Below the pieces are notes generated by a model. It saw only the letters and a list, made by a program, of their open reading frames with translations, was not told where the DNA came from and did not search any database. Made by a program: the position numbers and the translations under genes. This document shows, piece after piece, positions 45,149 to 54,450 of a stretch of 64,000 nucleotides of DNA (its first letter is position 1; each line of letters begins with the position of its first letter). This stretch comes from Pseudomonas sp. UYIF39 (GTDB lineage: Bacteria > Pseudomonadota > Gammaproteobacteria > Pseudomonadales > Pseudomonadaceae): positions 310,001 through 374,000 of the forward strand of contig NZ_JALBYU010000001.1 of NCBI RefSeq assembly GCF_029963765.1, read 5' to 3'.

Positions 45149-45686
45149 GAGCACGCCACTCTTCACGGGTGATTTCCCAGAGGTCTCTGGGGAATCGCCC
45201 GCTGACGAAGTCGCCTTCATCGCTGCGGATCAAGCGCATGCTCGTACGTTCCGAGAGTTTGCGCGAGCCGATGTTGGGCGCCGCTTTCGGTACCCGCATC
45301 ACGGGCCGGCCGAGGGTTTCGAACCAGTACTCGGTGACCGCCGCACAGGCTTCGGTCATCAAGCCCTGGCCTTGCCATTTTGGCCCGAGCCAGAAGCCAC
45401 GGTTGTTGTCCTGTTCATCCATCAGGCTGACATTACCGATCAGTTGCTCTGGCGCCGACTTCAAACGAATCGACCAGTGCCATTCTTTGCCGGCGGCAAT
45501 CGCCGGCAACGCGATGTCACGCAGATAGATCAGTGCGCCGTCAGCAGGGTACGGCCAAGGGACCAAGGCGTTGAGATAACGCACCACTTCCCAATGCGGG
45601 AACTGTTGCTGGATGGCGCCGGCGTCGGCCAATTCCAGCGGACGAAGGATCAGGCGTTCGGTGTACAGCGTGGGTGTGGCTTCCAT
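45141..45686 (-). CDS. GNAT acetyltransferase (RimJ/RimL-like)
   Basis: A 181-residue acetyltransferase of the RimJ/RimL subgroup. It opens with the strand [19 protein letters not shown], and the acetyl-CoA region is [20 protein letters not shown] at about residues 97-116, followed by [17 protein letters not shown]. It probably acetylates an N-terminus or a small amine. It ends 8 bp inside the nitrilase gene's 3' end (convergent overlap). The upstream neighbour is a lipoprotein gene on the same strand. Confidence 0.88.
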   Translation of the reverse strand: MEATPTLYTERLILRPLELADAGAIQQQFPHWEVVRYLNALVPWPYPADGALIYLRDIALPAIAAGKEWHWSIRLKSAPEQLIGNVSLMDEQDNNRGFWLGPKWQGQGLMTEACAAVTEYWFETLGRPVMRVPKAAPNIGSRKLSERTSMRLIRSDEGDFVSGRFPRDLWEITREEWRALR

Positions 45687-45713
45687 GTTCTTTGTCGCTC
45701 CTTGAGTCGTGAT

Positions 45714-46187
45714 TTACCAGGTGCCGGTCGTCGATGTTGGCAGTCTGAGTTTGCCACTGTCCACGAAACGCATGGTGCCGAACAAGCCGCCCGCGAGTTT
45801 GCCGTGCAGGACGTAGGGCAGGTTGTCGAGGGTTTGGGTTTTGCTCAGGCCCAGTGTCTGGCGCAACACGGAGAACGCCGAAACACTCACCGGAACGGTC
45901 AGCACGGTTTCGGAAAAGCGTGCAATCGAGCCCGATTGATCGCTGACGCCAGAGGCGAGTGGCTGGCCATTGACTTCCAGGTCCATGGCCACGCCGTTGT
46001 AATTGATGGTGGTCTCGTTGGGATTTTGCACGCGTATTTTCACGGCAAAGCGTACTTCCATGTCCTGGCTTTGCAACGGTTCGATGCCGACGACATTGAT
46101 GTTCAGCGGGTCGCGATTGGGGAACAGGGCACAGGCGCTCAGGGAGAGCAAAAGCAGGGAAAGGATAACGGCGTGGACACTGCGCAT
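45714..46187 (-). CDS. LEA type 2 family lipoprotein
   Basis: A 157-residue outer- or inner-membrane lipoprotein with a signal ending LLLLSLSAC (Cys 19). The mature part is a single LEA_2/WHy-type beta-sandwich: FAVKIRVQNPNETTINYNG, then MDLEVNGQPLASGVSDQSG. Proteins of this type are tied to desiccation and envelope stress by similarity only. It lies about 28 bp upstream of the GNAT gene and downstream of the NCS2 permease's terminator. Confidence 0.88.
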   Translation of the reverse strand: MRSVHAVILSLLLLSLSACALFPNRDPLNINVVGIEPLQSQDMEVRFAVKIRVQNPNETTINYNGVAMDLEVNGQPLASGVSDQSGSIARFSETVLTVPVSVSAFSVLRQTLGLSKTQTLDNLPYVLHGKLAGGLFGTMRFVDSGKLRLPTSTTGTW

Positions 46188-46208
46188 GAACGTGCTCTCT
46201 TAAAGAAA

Positions 46209-46234
46209 AGGCCGAACCTCCAGTGGCTCGGCCT
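46209..46234 (-). terminator. Rho-independent terminator of NCS2 permease gene
   Basis: AGGCCGA (46209-46215) pairs with TCGGCCT (46228-46234). On the minus strand the stem is followed by TTTTCTTTA, just beyond the permease stop at 46245. Confidence 0.75.
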
Positions 46235-46244
46235 CGAGCATTTT

Positions 46245-47729
46245 CTAGCGGTTCAAGGGTGCGACAGCGGCAGGCGAGACGGGTTCACCCTTGGCCGGGA
46301 CATCCGGGTTTTCCATGACCCGCAGGATGGACGCTTCCGGATCGAAATCGTCTTCTTCCAGCTCAATGAACTCTTCGGGCAGGAAGATATTCAGCACGAT
46401 AGCGCACAACGCGCCGACGGTGATCGGCGATTCAAAGATGTTGTGCAGCGTCTTGGGCAACTCGCGCAGCACTTCCGGAACCGCCGCTACACCCAGGCCC
46501 ATGCCCAGCGAGATAGAAACGATCAGCATGTTGCGCCGGTGCAGGCCGGCTTCGGCGAGGATCTTGATCCCGGCGACGGCGACGGTGCCGAACATCACCA
46601 GCTCAGCACCACCGAGTACCGGTTTGGGCATCAGTTGCAGCACCGCGCCGATCATCGGGAACAACCCCAGCACCACCAACAAACCGGCAATGAAGAACGC
46701 CACGTAGCGGCTGGCCACGCCGGTGAGCTGAATCACGCCGTTGTTCTGGGCGAAGGTCACCATCGGCATGCTGTTGAACACGGCGGCCATGGCCGAGTTG
46801 AGGCCGTCGGCGAGCAGGCCGGACTTGATCCGGCGGATGTAGATCGGGCCTTTGACCGGCTGCCGGGAAATCATCGAGTTGGCGGTCAAGTCACCGGCGG
46901 CTTCCAGCGGCGACACGAGGAAAATCACCGCCACCGGCAAAAACGCCACCCAATCGAAGTTAAAGCCGTACTTGAACGGCACGGGTACGCTCATCAGCGG
47001 TACTTGGGGCAGGCTGGCGAAATTGACGTCACCCATCAGCCAGGCCACGACATAACCGAGGGTCAGGCCGATGACGATCGCACCGAGACGCAGGAACGGC
47101 ACATCGACCCGGTTCAACACCACAATCGTTCCGAGCACCAACGCCGCCAGGGCCAGGTGACTGGCCGCGCCGAGGTCCGCAGCACCGAAACCGCCGGCGA
47201 TGTCGGTCATGGCGACTTTGATCAGTGACAGACCCATCAGCGTGATGATCGTGCCGGTCACCACCGGGGTGATCAGCATCCGCAATTTGCCGATGAACTG
47301 GCTCAACACCACTTCGATGAAGGCAGCGAAAAAGCACACTCCAAAGATGGTCGACAGGATTTCATCGGTGCCGCCGCCCCGGGCCTTGACCATGAAACCG
47401 GCACTGAGAATCACGCTGATGAATGAGAAGCTGGTGCCTTGCAGACACAGCAGGCCGGAACCGATCGGGCCGAAACGTCGTGCCTGAACAAACGTGCCCA
47501 GCCCCGAGACGAACAGCGCCATGCTGATCAGGTACGGCACTTCGCTTTGCAGCCCGAGGGCGCCGCCCATGATCAGGGTAGGGGTGATGATGCCGACGAA
47601 ACTGGCGAGCACGTGTTGCAGGGCGGCGAAGACGGTGGCGGTCAGATGCGGCCGATCGTCGAGGCCGTAAATCAGGTCGTTATCGCGCGGGGCAGGGGCT
47701 TTTTCAGAGGCGGTCATGGTGGTGTGCAT
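46245..47729 (-). CDS. NCS2 family nucleobase permease (xanthine/uric acid type)
   Basis: A 494-residue inner-membrane transporter of the nucleobase:cation symporter-2 family with about 14 helices. Signature segments are LQHVLASFVGIITPTLI (helix 1), LLCLQGTSFSFISVI, the substrate-site region SPLEAAGDLTANSMIS (with the conserved Glu), and FNSMPMVTFAQNNGVIQLTG. The NNG-type motif points to xanthine or uric acid rather than uracil. An acidic C-terminal tail follows. It lies about 80 bp downstream of a LysR gene on the same strand. Confidence 0.9.
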   Translation of the reverse strand: MHTTMTASEKAPAPRDNDLIYGLDDRPHLTATVFAALQHVLASFVGIITPTLIMGGALGLQSEVPYLISMALFVSGLGTFVQARRFGPIGSGLLCLQGTSFSFISVILSAGFMVKARGGGTDEILSTIFGVCFFAAFIEVVLSQFIGKLRMLITPVVTGTIITLMGLSLIKVAMTDIAGGFGAADLGAASHLALAALVLGTIVVLNRVDVPFLRLGAIVIGLTLGYVVAWLMGDVNFASLPQVPLMSVPVPFKYGFNFDWVAFLPVAVIFLVSPLEAAGDLTANSMISRQPVKGPIYIRRIKSGLLADGLNSAMAAVFNSMPMVTFAQNNGVIQLTGVASRYVAFFIAGLLVVLGLFPMIGAVLQLMPKPVLGGAELVMFGTVAVAGIKILAEAGLHRRNMLIVSISLGMGLGVAAVPEVLRELPKTLHNIFESPITVGALCAIVLNIFLPEEFIELEEDDFDPEASILRVMENPDVPAKGEPVSPAAVAPLNR

Positions 47730-47809
47730 GCCAAAAGGCGGGCCGGGTCAAAAAATGGAGGCGCAGGATGCCAGAACAGTAGGGCCACGGCAAAAAAACG
47801 ACCGAAGCT

Positions 47810-48706
47810 TTAGGTAAACGCCGCCAGCAAATCCTCTTCAAAGGCCTTTTGCGCATCCCCCGGTACCTGGGCGCGATGCCGGGCCAGATGAAACGCCACG
47901 TCGAAACTCATGTCCTCTCGACGCACGGCCCGGAGCAGGCTTTTGTCTTCCCAGCTCCGGGCAAAGTGGCTGGGCAGATAACCAACGTGTTTTCCCGAAA
48001 GAATGAAGGCGAGGGTCCCTTCGACTTGCTCCGAGCGCGCCGAACACATCTTCCCCTGGAAGGGCTCGTCACTGCGCAGGAAACGGTAAGGGTGATCGAC
48101 CCGATCACAAGCCTGTAGCGCTAGATCATCAGGTGCATCGTCGGTGAACAGCGGATGGCCGGGGGCGCAATACAGGTGCTGGGTTTCGGTAAACAGTTCG
48201 CGGTAGTCAAAAGCGCTTTGCACTTGTGAGAAGTAGCCGATCGCCAGGTCCAGTCGTTGTTGCAGCAGCAACCGTTCCATTTCGCCGGGCATGGCGCTGA
48301 TCAACTCGATACGTACCGATTCGTCCCGTTCACGAAAGCGCCGGATCGCATCGGCCACCTGTTGCAACACGGATTGATCGAGTGCTTCGGACAGCCCCAG
48401 ACGAACCTCGCCGATCAAGCGCCCGGCCACACCATTGGATTGATGGCGGAAGGCTTCGATGGACTCGAACAGGCTGCGAGTTGCGCTGAGCAGTTGTTCG
48501 CCCTTGGGCGTGATTTTGAAGCCCCCCTTGCCGCGACTGCACAGCCGATAACCGAGTCGGGTTTCCAGTTTGGCCATTTGCTGGCTGATGCTCGACTGGC
48601 TCAAGCCCAACTCACCTTGGGCTGCACTGAAACCGCCGCACTCCACCACGTTGACGAACAGGCGCAGCAGTTGCAGATCGAGATCGTGGAGTTGGCTGAG
48701 CATCAA
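47810..48706 (-). CDS. LysR family transcriptional regulator
   Basis: A 298-residue LysR protein with the helix-turn-helix GGFSAAQGELGLSQSSISQQ in the first 50 residues and a normal effector domain. It is divergent from the polyamine-type binding protein and ureohydrolase genes (100 bp between the starts), which matches regulators of guanidino-compound catabolism in pseudomonads. The NCS2 permease downstream could also belong to its regulon. Confidence 0.92.
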   Translation of the reverse strand: MMLSQLHDLDLQLLRLFVNVVECGGFSAAQGELGLSQSSISQQMAKLETRLGYRLCSRGKGGFKITPKGEQLLSATRSLFESIEAFRHQSNGVAGRLIGEVRLGLSEALDQSVLQQVADAIRRFRERDESVRIELISAMPGEMERLLLQQRLDLAIGYFSQVQSAFDYRELFTETQHLYCAPGHPLFTDDAPDDLALQACDRVDHPYRFLRSDEPFQGKMCSARSEQVEGTLAFILSGKHVGYLPSHFARSWEDKSLLRAVRREDMSFDVAFHLARHRAQVPGDAQKAFEEDLLAAFT

Positions 48707-48805
48707 ACATTACTCCGGGATAAAGTCAGGATAACTAACTTGGTATTTTTCCAATGTATCCGACGGCGCATTCTGAATCCACTTCATCTGGTCAGGTGTT
48801 CCGTC

Positions 48806-49897
48806 ATGGCTCCCATGTTCAAGCTGTGTGTACACGCGCTGTTCCTTGCCATGGCCGTATCGGCTCAGGCCGAGGAAAAAGTCCTCAATCTCTATAGTTG
48901 GGCCGATTACGTGGCGCCGGAAACCTTGCAGCGGTTCGAGCAGGAAACCGGTATCCATGTGCGATACGACACGTTCGACGCGCCGGAAGTGCTCGAAACC
49001 AAACTGCTCACCGGTGGCAGCGGTTATGACGTGGTGGTGCCGTCGTCCAGTGTTCTGGCCCGAGGGTTGGCGGCCGGTGCGCTGAAGGCCATTCCTCACG
49101 AAGGCCTGAAGGGCTACGCCAACCTTGATCCGGATCTGTTGGAAAAACTCGCCGCGGTCGACCCGGGCAATCTCTACGGTGTGCCCTATACCTGGGGCAC
49201 GCTGGGGCTTGGGATGAATGTCGAAGCGGTGCAAAAACGCTTGCCGAACGTGCCGCTCAACAGCCTGGACCTGCTGTTCAAGCCGGAATACGCCAGCAAA
49301 CTGAAGGACTGCGGCATCGCGATCATTGACTCGCCGCAGGAGGTGATCGGTCTGGCGTTGCACTATCTGGGTAAAGATCCCTACAGCACGGACAAGAACG
49401 ACCTGGAGGCGGCGCAAGCGTTGCTGCATCAGTTGCAGCCTAACGTGTTGTACGTCGCCAGTGGCCGACAGATCAATGATCTGGCCAACGGCAGCGTCTG
49501 TCTGGCCCTGGCCTATAACGGTGACGCGAGCATGGCCGCCGATCAGGCGCGCAAGGCCAACAAACCCTATGAAATCGTCTACCGGATTCCCAAGGAAGGC
49601 ACGATCGTGTGGCAGGACAACCTGGCGATCCCCAAGGACGCGCCTCATCCCGAAGCCGCACGCCAGTTCATTGAATTCATGTTGCGTCCGGAGTCCGTCG
49701 CGGCGCTGACCAACACACTGTTCTTTGCCACAGCCAACCAGGCAGCAACGCCGTTGGTCGATGAGGCTGTGCGCACCGACCCTGACATTTACCCTCCCGC
49801 CGACGTGCGTGACCGGCTATACGCCGACCGCAGCATGAGCCTCAAGGACATGCGTCAACGCACCCGCTTGTGGACCACTTTCCGTAGCCGCCAATAA
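48806..49897 (+). CDS. Polyamine-type ABC substrate-binding protein (PotF-like)
   Basis: A 363-residue periplasmic binding protein with a signal peptide ending VSAQA (about residue 22). The mature start VLNLYSWADYVAPETLQRFE and the core VYTWGTLGL-like segment GVPYTWGTLGLGMN are characteristic of PotD/PotF/SpuE proteins, which bind putrescine, spermidine or related cations. No ABC permease or ATPase gene follows, so it must work with a transporter encoded elsewhere or act in sensing. It is 13 bp upstream of the ureohydrolase gene. Confidence 0.92.
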   Translation: MAPMFKLCVHALFLAMAVSAQAEEKVLNLYSWADYVAPETLQRFEQETGIHVRYDTFDAPEVLETKLLTGGSGYDVVVPSSSVLARGLAAGALKAIPHEGLKGYANLDPDLLEKLAAVDPGNLYGVPYTWGTLGLGMNVEAVQKRLPNVPLNSLDLLFKPEYASKLKDCGIAIIDSPQEVIGLALHYLGKDPYSTDKNDLEAAQALLHQLQPNVLYVASGRQINDLANGSVCLALAYNGDASMAADQARKANKPYEIVYRIPKEGTIVWQDNLAIPKDAPHPEAARQFIEFMLRPESVAALTNTLFFATANQAATPLVDEAVRTDPDIYPPADVRDRLYADRSMSLKDMRQRTRLWTTFRSRQ

Positions 49898-49910
49898 TAA
49901 GGAACCTGAG

Positions 49911-50870
49911 ATGGACGTCCCGATGCAAAACGATCAGGCCATGACCCGTGACAGCCTCTATGGCACTGCCGCCGAAAGTACCTACGCCGGTATCACCAGT
50001 TTCATGCGTCGTCGCTACAGTCGCGACTTGCGCGGCGTCGACGTAGCGGTCAGCGGTGTCCCGTTCGACACCGCCACCAGCAATCGCCCCGGTGCGCGCT
50101 TCGGACCACGGGGCATTCGTGCCGCGTCCACCGGGATTGCCTGGGAACGCCACTGGCCGTGGACGTTCGACCCGTTCGACCATCTGGCGGTCATCGACTA
50201 CGGCGATTGCGACTTCGATTACGGCACACCGCAGTCGGTGCCGGAAAGCATCGAAGCCCATGCCGAACACATTCTCAACGCCGGTAGCGCGATGCTGACG
50301 TTCGGCGGGGATCACTTCATCACGTACCCGCTGCTCAAAGCCCATGCGCGTAAACATGGTCCGCTGTCGTTGATCCACTTCGACGCCCACAGCGACACCT
50401 GGCCGGACGAAGATGGCAAACGCGTCGATCACGGCACGATGTTCTGGCACGCGGCCAAGGAAGGGTTGGTGGACCCGTCGCGTTCGGTACAGATCGGATT
50501 GCGCACCACCAATGACGATCACCAGGGTTTCCAGGTGCTGGATGCGCGGCAAGTGCATCGACGTGGTGCTGATGAGATTGTCGAGGCCATTCGGGCGCGG
50601 GTGGGTGATAACCCGGTGTACCTGACGTTCGACATCGACTGCCTCGATCCGGCCTTCGCTCCAGGCACCGGAACGCCGGTGTGCGGTGGCCTGAGCACGG
50701 TGCAGGCGCTGGAGATCCTGGGCGGTTTGCGCGGGATTAATCTGGTGGGTATGGACGTTGTGGAAGTGGCGCCGGCCTACGACAGTGCGGACATTACCTC
50801 ACTGGCGGCGGCGACGTTGGCGATGGAAATGCTGTGTTTGTATGCGGCTAAACATAAGGTCGATAAGTAA
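49911..50870 (+). CDS. speB: Agmatinase-family ureohydrolase
   Basis: A 319-residue manganese ureohydrolase. Metal ligands lie in TFGGDHFITY, HFDAHSDTW and FDIDCLDPAFAPGTGTP, all intact. Agmatinase gives putrescine and urea; the 4-guanidinobutyrase and 3-guanidinopropionase enzymes of Pseudomonas look almost the same, so speB is a family label and the substrate is open. The partner genes (polyamine-type binding protein upstream, LysR divergent) favour a catabolic role. A hairpin repeat follows the stop. Confidence 0.88.
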   Translation: MDVPMQNDQAMTRDSLYGTAAESTYAGITSFMRRRYSRDLRGVDVAVSGVPFDTATSNRPGARFGPRGIRAASTGIAWERHWPWTFDPFDHLAVIDYGDCDFDYGTPQSVPESIEAHAEHILNAGSAMLTFGGDHFITYPLLKAHARKHGPLSLIHFDAHSDTWPDEDGKRVDHGTMFWHAAKEGLVDPSRSVQIGLRTTNDDHQGFQVLDARQVHRRGADEIVEAIRARVGDNPVYLTFDIDCLDPAFAPGTGTPVCGGLSTVQALEILGGLRGINLVGMDVVEVAPAYDSADITSLAAATLAMEMLCLYAAKHKVDK

Positions 50871-50880
50871 TACGCGGGCC

Positions 50881-50908
50881 AATGTGGGAGCGAGCCGGCT
50901 CCCACATT
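50881..50908. repeat. Compact REP hairpin between convergent genes
   Basis: AATGTGGGAGC (50881-50891) pairs with GCTCCCACATT (50898-50908) over a 6-nt loop, formed by REP sequence. It lies 10 bp after speB and 13 bp before the stop of the convergent aldo/keto reductase, so it probably ends both transcripts. Confidence 0.8.
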
Positions 50909-50920
50909 ATTTGATCTGTG

Positions 50921-51973
50921 TCAGGCCACTGGGATGATTGGCAGGTCCAGGGTTTCAGCCCCGGTAAATCGCGCCATCGACCCGGCAATGGATTCATGGG
51001 GCACGCCCATTGCCACAGCACTGACACCCTCAAGCCGCGACAGTTGATCCCCGCTCAATTGCACATTCAACGCCCCCAAGGTCGCATCCAGTTGCTCACG
51101 GGTGCGTGAGCCGAGAATCGGAATCAATGCCGTGGTCGAACGCTTGGCTTTTTCTCGCAGCCAGGCAATGGCCACGTGCGTCGGGCTGGCGCCCAGTTCC
51201 GCGGCAACGGCCAGCAAAGTGTCGAGCAGGGCGGTTTCACGGGCACTTTTCTCGGCGTGGATCAGCATGCCGAGTTTGGCGGCGCGGTTGTCGCCATCGT
51301 TGGTGCGGTACTTGCCAGTGAGGAATCCGCCACCCAGCGGCGACCACAACGTAGCGGCCAGGCCCAGGGCTTCGGCCATCGGCAGTTGTTCACGTTCGGC
51401 GGTGCGTTCGGCGAGGCTGTATTCCACCTGAATCGCCGCAATCGGTGAGAAGCCGCGAATCTCGGCCAGCAAATCGGCCCGAGCGATGCGCCACGCCGGG
51501 AAGTTTGACAGCCCTGCGTAGTGAATTTTGCCAGCGCGCACCAGATCGTCGAAACCGCGCAGTATTTCTTCCATCGGCGTCACGCCATCGCTCATGTGGG
51601 CCCAGAACAGGTCGATGTGGTCAGTGTTAAGTCGTTTCAGGCTTTCTTCCACGGCGCGAACCATGTTCTTGCGGTTGTTGCCGGTGTGGGAAATGCCCTC
51701 ATCCGGCGTGGTCCCCAGGGTGTATTTGGTGGCGATGACCAAGCGATCCCGTTCCGCTGCGATGAACTCGCCGAGCATGGCTTCAGACTGGCCTGCCTGA
51801 TAGCCGTTGGCGGTGTCGATGAAGTTGCCGCCGGCCTCCAGGTAGCCATCAAAAATGCGTTTGGCTTCGTCGCGCTCGGCGCCATGGCCCCAACCGGTGC
51901 CGAAATTGCCCGCGCCCAGCGCCAGTTCCGAGACCCGCAAGCCGGTTTTGCGGCCAAAGACTTTGTAATGCAT
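50921..51973 (-). CDS. Aldo/keto reductase
   Basis: A 350-residue NADPH-dependent aldo/keto reductase. The catalytic residues lie in NFIDTANGYQAG (Asp and Tyr), VIATKYTLG (Lys) and LFWAHMSDG (His). The C-terminal cofactor block is ALIPILGSRTREQLDATLG. It resembles the YajO/YhdN-type branch. It is divergent from a WYL-domain regulator, which likely controls it. A short GGCCG hairpin at 52089-52105 lies in the shared gap. The substrate is unknown. Confidence 0.92.
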   Translation of the reverse strand: MHYKVFGRKTGLRVSELALGAGNFGTGWGHGAERDEAKRIFDGYLEAGGNFIDTANGYQAGQSEAMLGEFIAAERDRLVIATKYTLGTTPDEGISHTGNNRKNMVRAVEESLKRLNTDHIDLFWAHMSDGVTPMEEILRGFDDLVRAGKIHYAGLSNFPAWRIARADLLAEIRGFSPIAAIQVEYSLAERTAEREQLPMAEALGLAATLWSPLGGGFLTGKYRTNDGDNRAAKLGMLIHAEKSARETALLDTLLAVAAELGASPTHVAIAWLREKAKRSTTALIPILGSRTREQLDATLGALNVQLSGDQLSRLEGVSAVAMGVPHESIAGSMARFTGAETLDLPIIPVA

Positions 51974-52178
51974 GGGATGACTCCTGAGGGGAAAAGCGTT
52001 GGGGGTCGAATATAAATGTCTAGCGACATGTATTTAATATTATGCGAGTAATATTCGCCGTCAAGGCGCTTTTCCGTTTGCAAGAGAAAGGCCGACCACC
52101 GGCCTCATTGCTACTGCCACTTTCTGACAGGGTCCTCTGCTAAACTCCGACAACTTTTACGGACAGAGCCTGCCGATC

Positions 52179-52895
52179 GTGTCGCGTACCACTCGTTTAC
52201 TGACCTTGTTGCAAGTGCTTCGCGGCAAAAGTCGTCCGGTGACCGCGGCGACGCTTGCCGGCGAATTGGAGATTTCCGAGCGCACGCTGTACCGCGACAT
52301 CGCCGAACTCACAGCCCTTGGCGCGCCTATCTACGGCGAAGCGGGGATCGGCTATGTGCTGCGCAGCGGTTTGTTTCTGCCGCCGTTGATGCTCAACGCC
52401 GATGAAACCGAAGCCATCGTGCTGGGGTTGCGCTATGTGGATCAGCGCGGGGATGAGGTGTTGAGCAAGGCTGCGGCGGATGCGCTGGCCAAGATTGCGG
52501 CGGTATTGGCGCCTGAAGCGCTGGACGCGTTACGCAACCCGACGGTGTTGCCGGGACCGCCCGGCTATGGCTTTGCGCCCAACGCCGTGCCACTGAGTGT
52601 GTTTCGCCAGGCCATCCGCGATCAGGCCAAGCTGCACATCGATTACGCGGACGCCAACCAGGTGCCGAGTCAGCGGCTGATCTGGCCGCTGGCCCTGGGG
52701 TTTCTAAACGAGGTGCGAATCATCGTCGCCTGGTGTGAATTGCGCAGCGCCTATCGCACCTTTCGCACTGACCGGATCTCGGCAGCGAACGAGCAGGGCG
52801 AGCGTTATTCGGGGCGGCGCAGCGACCTGCTGCGCACCTGGCGCAAGCAGATGCAACTGGATGAAGCAGGGCGCTTCACTCCTGACAAGAACTGA
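52179..52895 (+). CDS. YafY family (HTH_11/WYL-type) transcriptional regulator
   Basis: A 238-residue regulator with an N-terminal winged helix (LAGELEISERTLYRDIAELT) and a C-terminal WYL-like ligand domain. The start is a GTG at 52179, since no ATG gives the conserved opening SRTTRLLTLLQVLRG. It is divergent from the aldo/keto reductase. In this family, similar divergent pairs show local control, often of oxidoreductases induced by a small ligand. Confidence 0.9.
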   Translation: MSRTTRLLTLLQVLRGKSRPVTAATLAGELEISERTLYRDIAELTALGAPIYGEAGIGYVLRSGLFLPPLMLNADETEAIVLGLRYVDQRGDEVLSKAAADALAKIAAVLAPEALDALRNPTVLPGPPGYGFAPNAVPLSVFRQAIRDQAKLHIDYADANQVPSQRLIWPLALGFLNEVRIIVAWCELRSAYRTFRTDRISAANEQGERYSGRRSDLLRTWRKQMQLDEAGRFTPDKN

Positions 52896-52947
52896 CACAG
52901 GCTTGTTTTAGCATGGCTCCAAAATCAACAAACAAGGAGCCGTAACC

Positions 52948-53289
52948 ATGTCCAATTCCGCCTCTTCACTGGCGCCCGCCATCGCTGCCTACATTGCTGC
53001 CGCCAATGCCCGCGACACCTCGCGGGTCGCCAGTTTTTTCGCTGAGGATGCCAATGTGTTCGATGAAGGCCAGCACCAGGTCGGCACTCACGCCATCGCG
53101 CAATGGATGCAAGACACTGCCCAGCGTTACCAGCCACGGGTCGAAGTACTCGACGTGCAATTGCGCACCGGAAAAGTGCTGGTGCATAACCTGATCTCCG
53201 GGACGTTTCCGGGCAGCCCTCTGGAATTGCGCTACATGTTTCGCCTGAATGAACAGGGCAAGATCGCCCGGCTAGACATCTCTCTCTAA
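52948..53289 (+). CDS. SnoaL/NTF2-like protein
   Basis: A 113-residue cone-shaped NTF2-like protein: it starts IAAYIAAANARDTSRVASFF and has the typical acidic loop AEDANVFDEGQHQVGTHAI. Such proteins are isomerases, small binding proteins or of unknown activity, and nothing here decides which. An AAGGAG ribosome site precedes the ATG. It is 52 bp after the WYL regulator and 26 bp before zapE. Confidence 0.88.
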   Translation: MSNSASSLAPAIAAYIAAANARDTSRVASFFAEDANVFDEGQHQVGTHAIAQWMQDTAQRYQPRVEVLDVQLRTGKVLVHNLISGTFPGSPLELRYMFRLNEQGKIARLDISL

Positions 53290-53315
53290 CCAGACCGCGT
53301 GGCATACTGCCGCGC

Positions 53316-54434
53316 ATGAATATCGACTCTCCCTTAAGCGCCTGGCAACACGCCATCGAACAGAAGGGCTTCGTCCAGGACGAAGCCCAGGAACATGCCG
53401 TGTGGGCGCTGCAGAAATGCTACGAGGCGCTGCATGAAGGGCGCACGCCGATCACTGGCGTGTACCTCTGGGGCCCGGTCGGGCGCGGTAAGACCTGGTT
53501 GATGGACCAGTTTTACCAAAGCCTGAAGGTCCCGGCCCGCCGCCAACACTTTCACCACTTTATGGGCTGGGTGCATCAGCGTTCGTTTCAACTGACCGGC
53601 ACCGCCGACCCGCTGAAGGCGCTGGCTCGTGAACTGAGCGAGGAGGTGCGGGTCCTGTGCTTTGACGAATTGTTCGTCAACGACATCGGCGACGCGATCA
53701 TTCTCGGACGTTTGTTTCAGGTGATGTTCGAGCAGGGCGTGGTGGTGGTTTGCACCTCCAATCAGCCACCGGATCAGCTGTACGCCGATGGCTTCAATCG
53801 CGACCGGTTCGTGCCCGCCATCGAGGCGATAAAGCAGCACATGCAGGTGATTGCGGTGGATGGCGGCGAAGATCATCGCCTGCACCCAGGCAAAGGTTTG
53901 CAACGTTACTGGGTGGCAGCACCGGGGCAACCCAGCGCTCTGGGTGAAGTGTTCAAGCCATTGACCGTCGGCCAGTCGGTGTCCAGTGACCCGATCAAGG
54001 TGGGCTACCGCTCACTCAATGTCGTGCAGGCCAGTCCAACCGTACTCTGGACTCGTTACGCCGATCTCTGTGAACAGCCTTTTGCCGCCATGGATTTCAT
54101 CGCCCTGTGCGACACCTTCAGCGCTATTCTGTTGAGTGACGTGCCCAACCTCAGCGCGCAAAAGCGCGAAGGGCGCATCGCCCGAGGCACTGAAGACGGC
54201 GTCGAACGGGTGGTGGCGGGCGATCGCGAGTTGCCACAATTGTCGGTGCATGACGACGGTGTACGGCGTTTCATCGCCCTGGTGGACGAGTGCTACGACC
54301 GCAAGGTGCCGCTGTGCCTCGAAGCGCAGGTGCCCATGGAATCGTTGTACACCGAGGGTTATCTGGAGTTTCCGTTCCGCCGCACCCTCAGCCGTTTACA
54401 GGAAATGCAGATGCAACGTTTCGCCGAAGCTTGA
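53316..54434 (+). CDS. zapE: Cell division protein ZapE (AFG1-like ATPase)
   Basis: A 372-residue P-loop ATPase of the AFG1/LACE1 family; in E. coli ZapE acts at the Z-ring under stress. The Walker A motif is LWGPVGRGKTWLMD at about residues 50-63, Walker B VLCFDELFVND at about 112-122, and sensor region VVCTSNQPPDQLY follows. The length equals that of E. coli ZapE (375). It is followed 16 bp later by a DinB-like gene. Confidence 0.93.
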   Translation: MNIDSPLSAWQHAIEQKGFVQDEAQEHAVWALQKCYEALHEGRTPITGVYLWGPVGRGKTWLMDQFYQSLKVPARRQHFHHFMGWVHQRSFQLTGTADPLKALARELSEEVRVLCFDELFVNDIGDAIILGRLFQVMFEQGVVVVCTSNQPPDQLYADGFNRDRFVPAIEAIKQHMQVIAVDGGEDHRLHPGKGLQRYWVAAPGQPSALGEVFKPLTVGQSVSSDPIKVGYRSLNVVQASPTVLWTRYADLCEQPFAAMDFIALCDTFSAILLSDVPNLSAQKREGRIARGTEDGVERVVAGDRELPQLSVHDDGVRRFIALVDECYDRKVPLCLEAQVPMESLYTEGYLEFPFRRTLSRLQEMQMQRFAEA

Positions 54435-54450
54435 ACAAGGAGCCGCGAAC

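Noticed and set aside
45114..47228. A 704-codon open frame on the plus strand
   Set aside because: It is antisense to three well-supported genes (GNAT, LEA_2 lipoprotein, NCS2 permease), has a His/Arg/Gln-rich composition typical of reverse-strand reading in high-GC DNA, and shows no domain.
52089..52105. GGCCG hairpin between the aldo/keto reductase and the WYL regulator as a terminator
   Set aside because: No gene ends toward it on either strand, since both neighbours start in this gap. It may be part of an operator, but a 6-bp stem is too little to claim.
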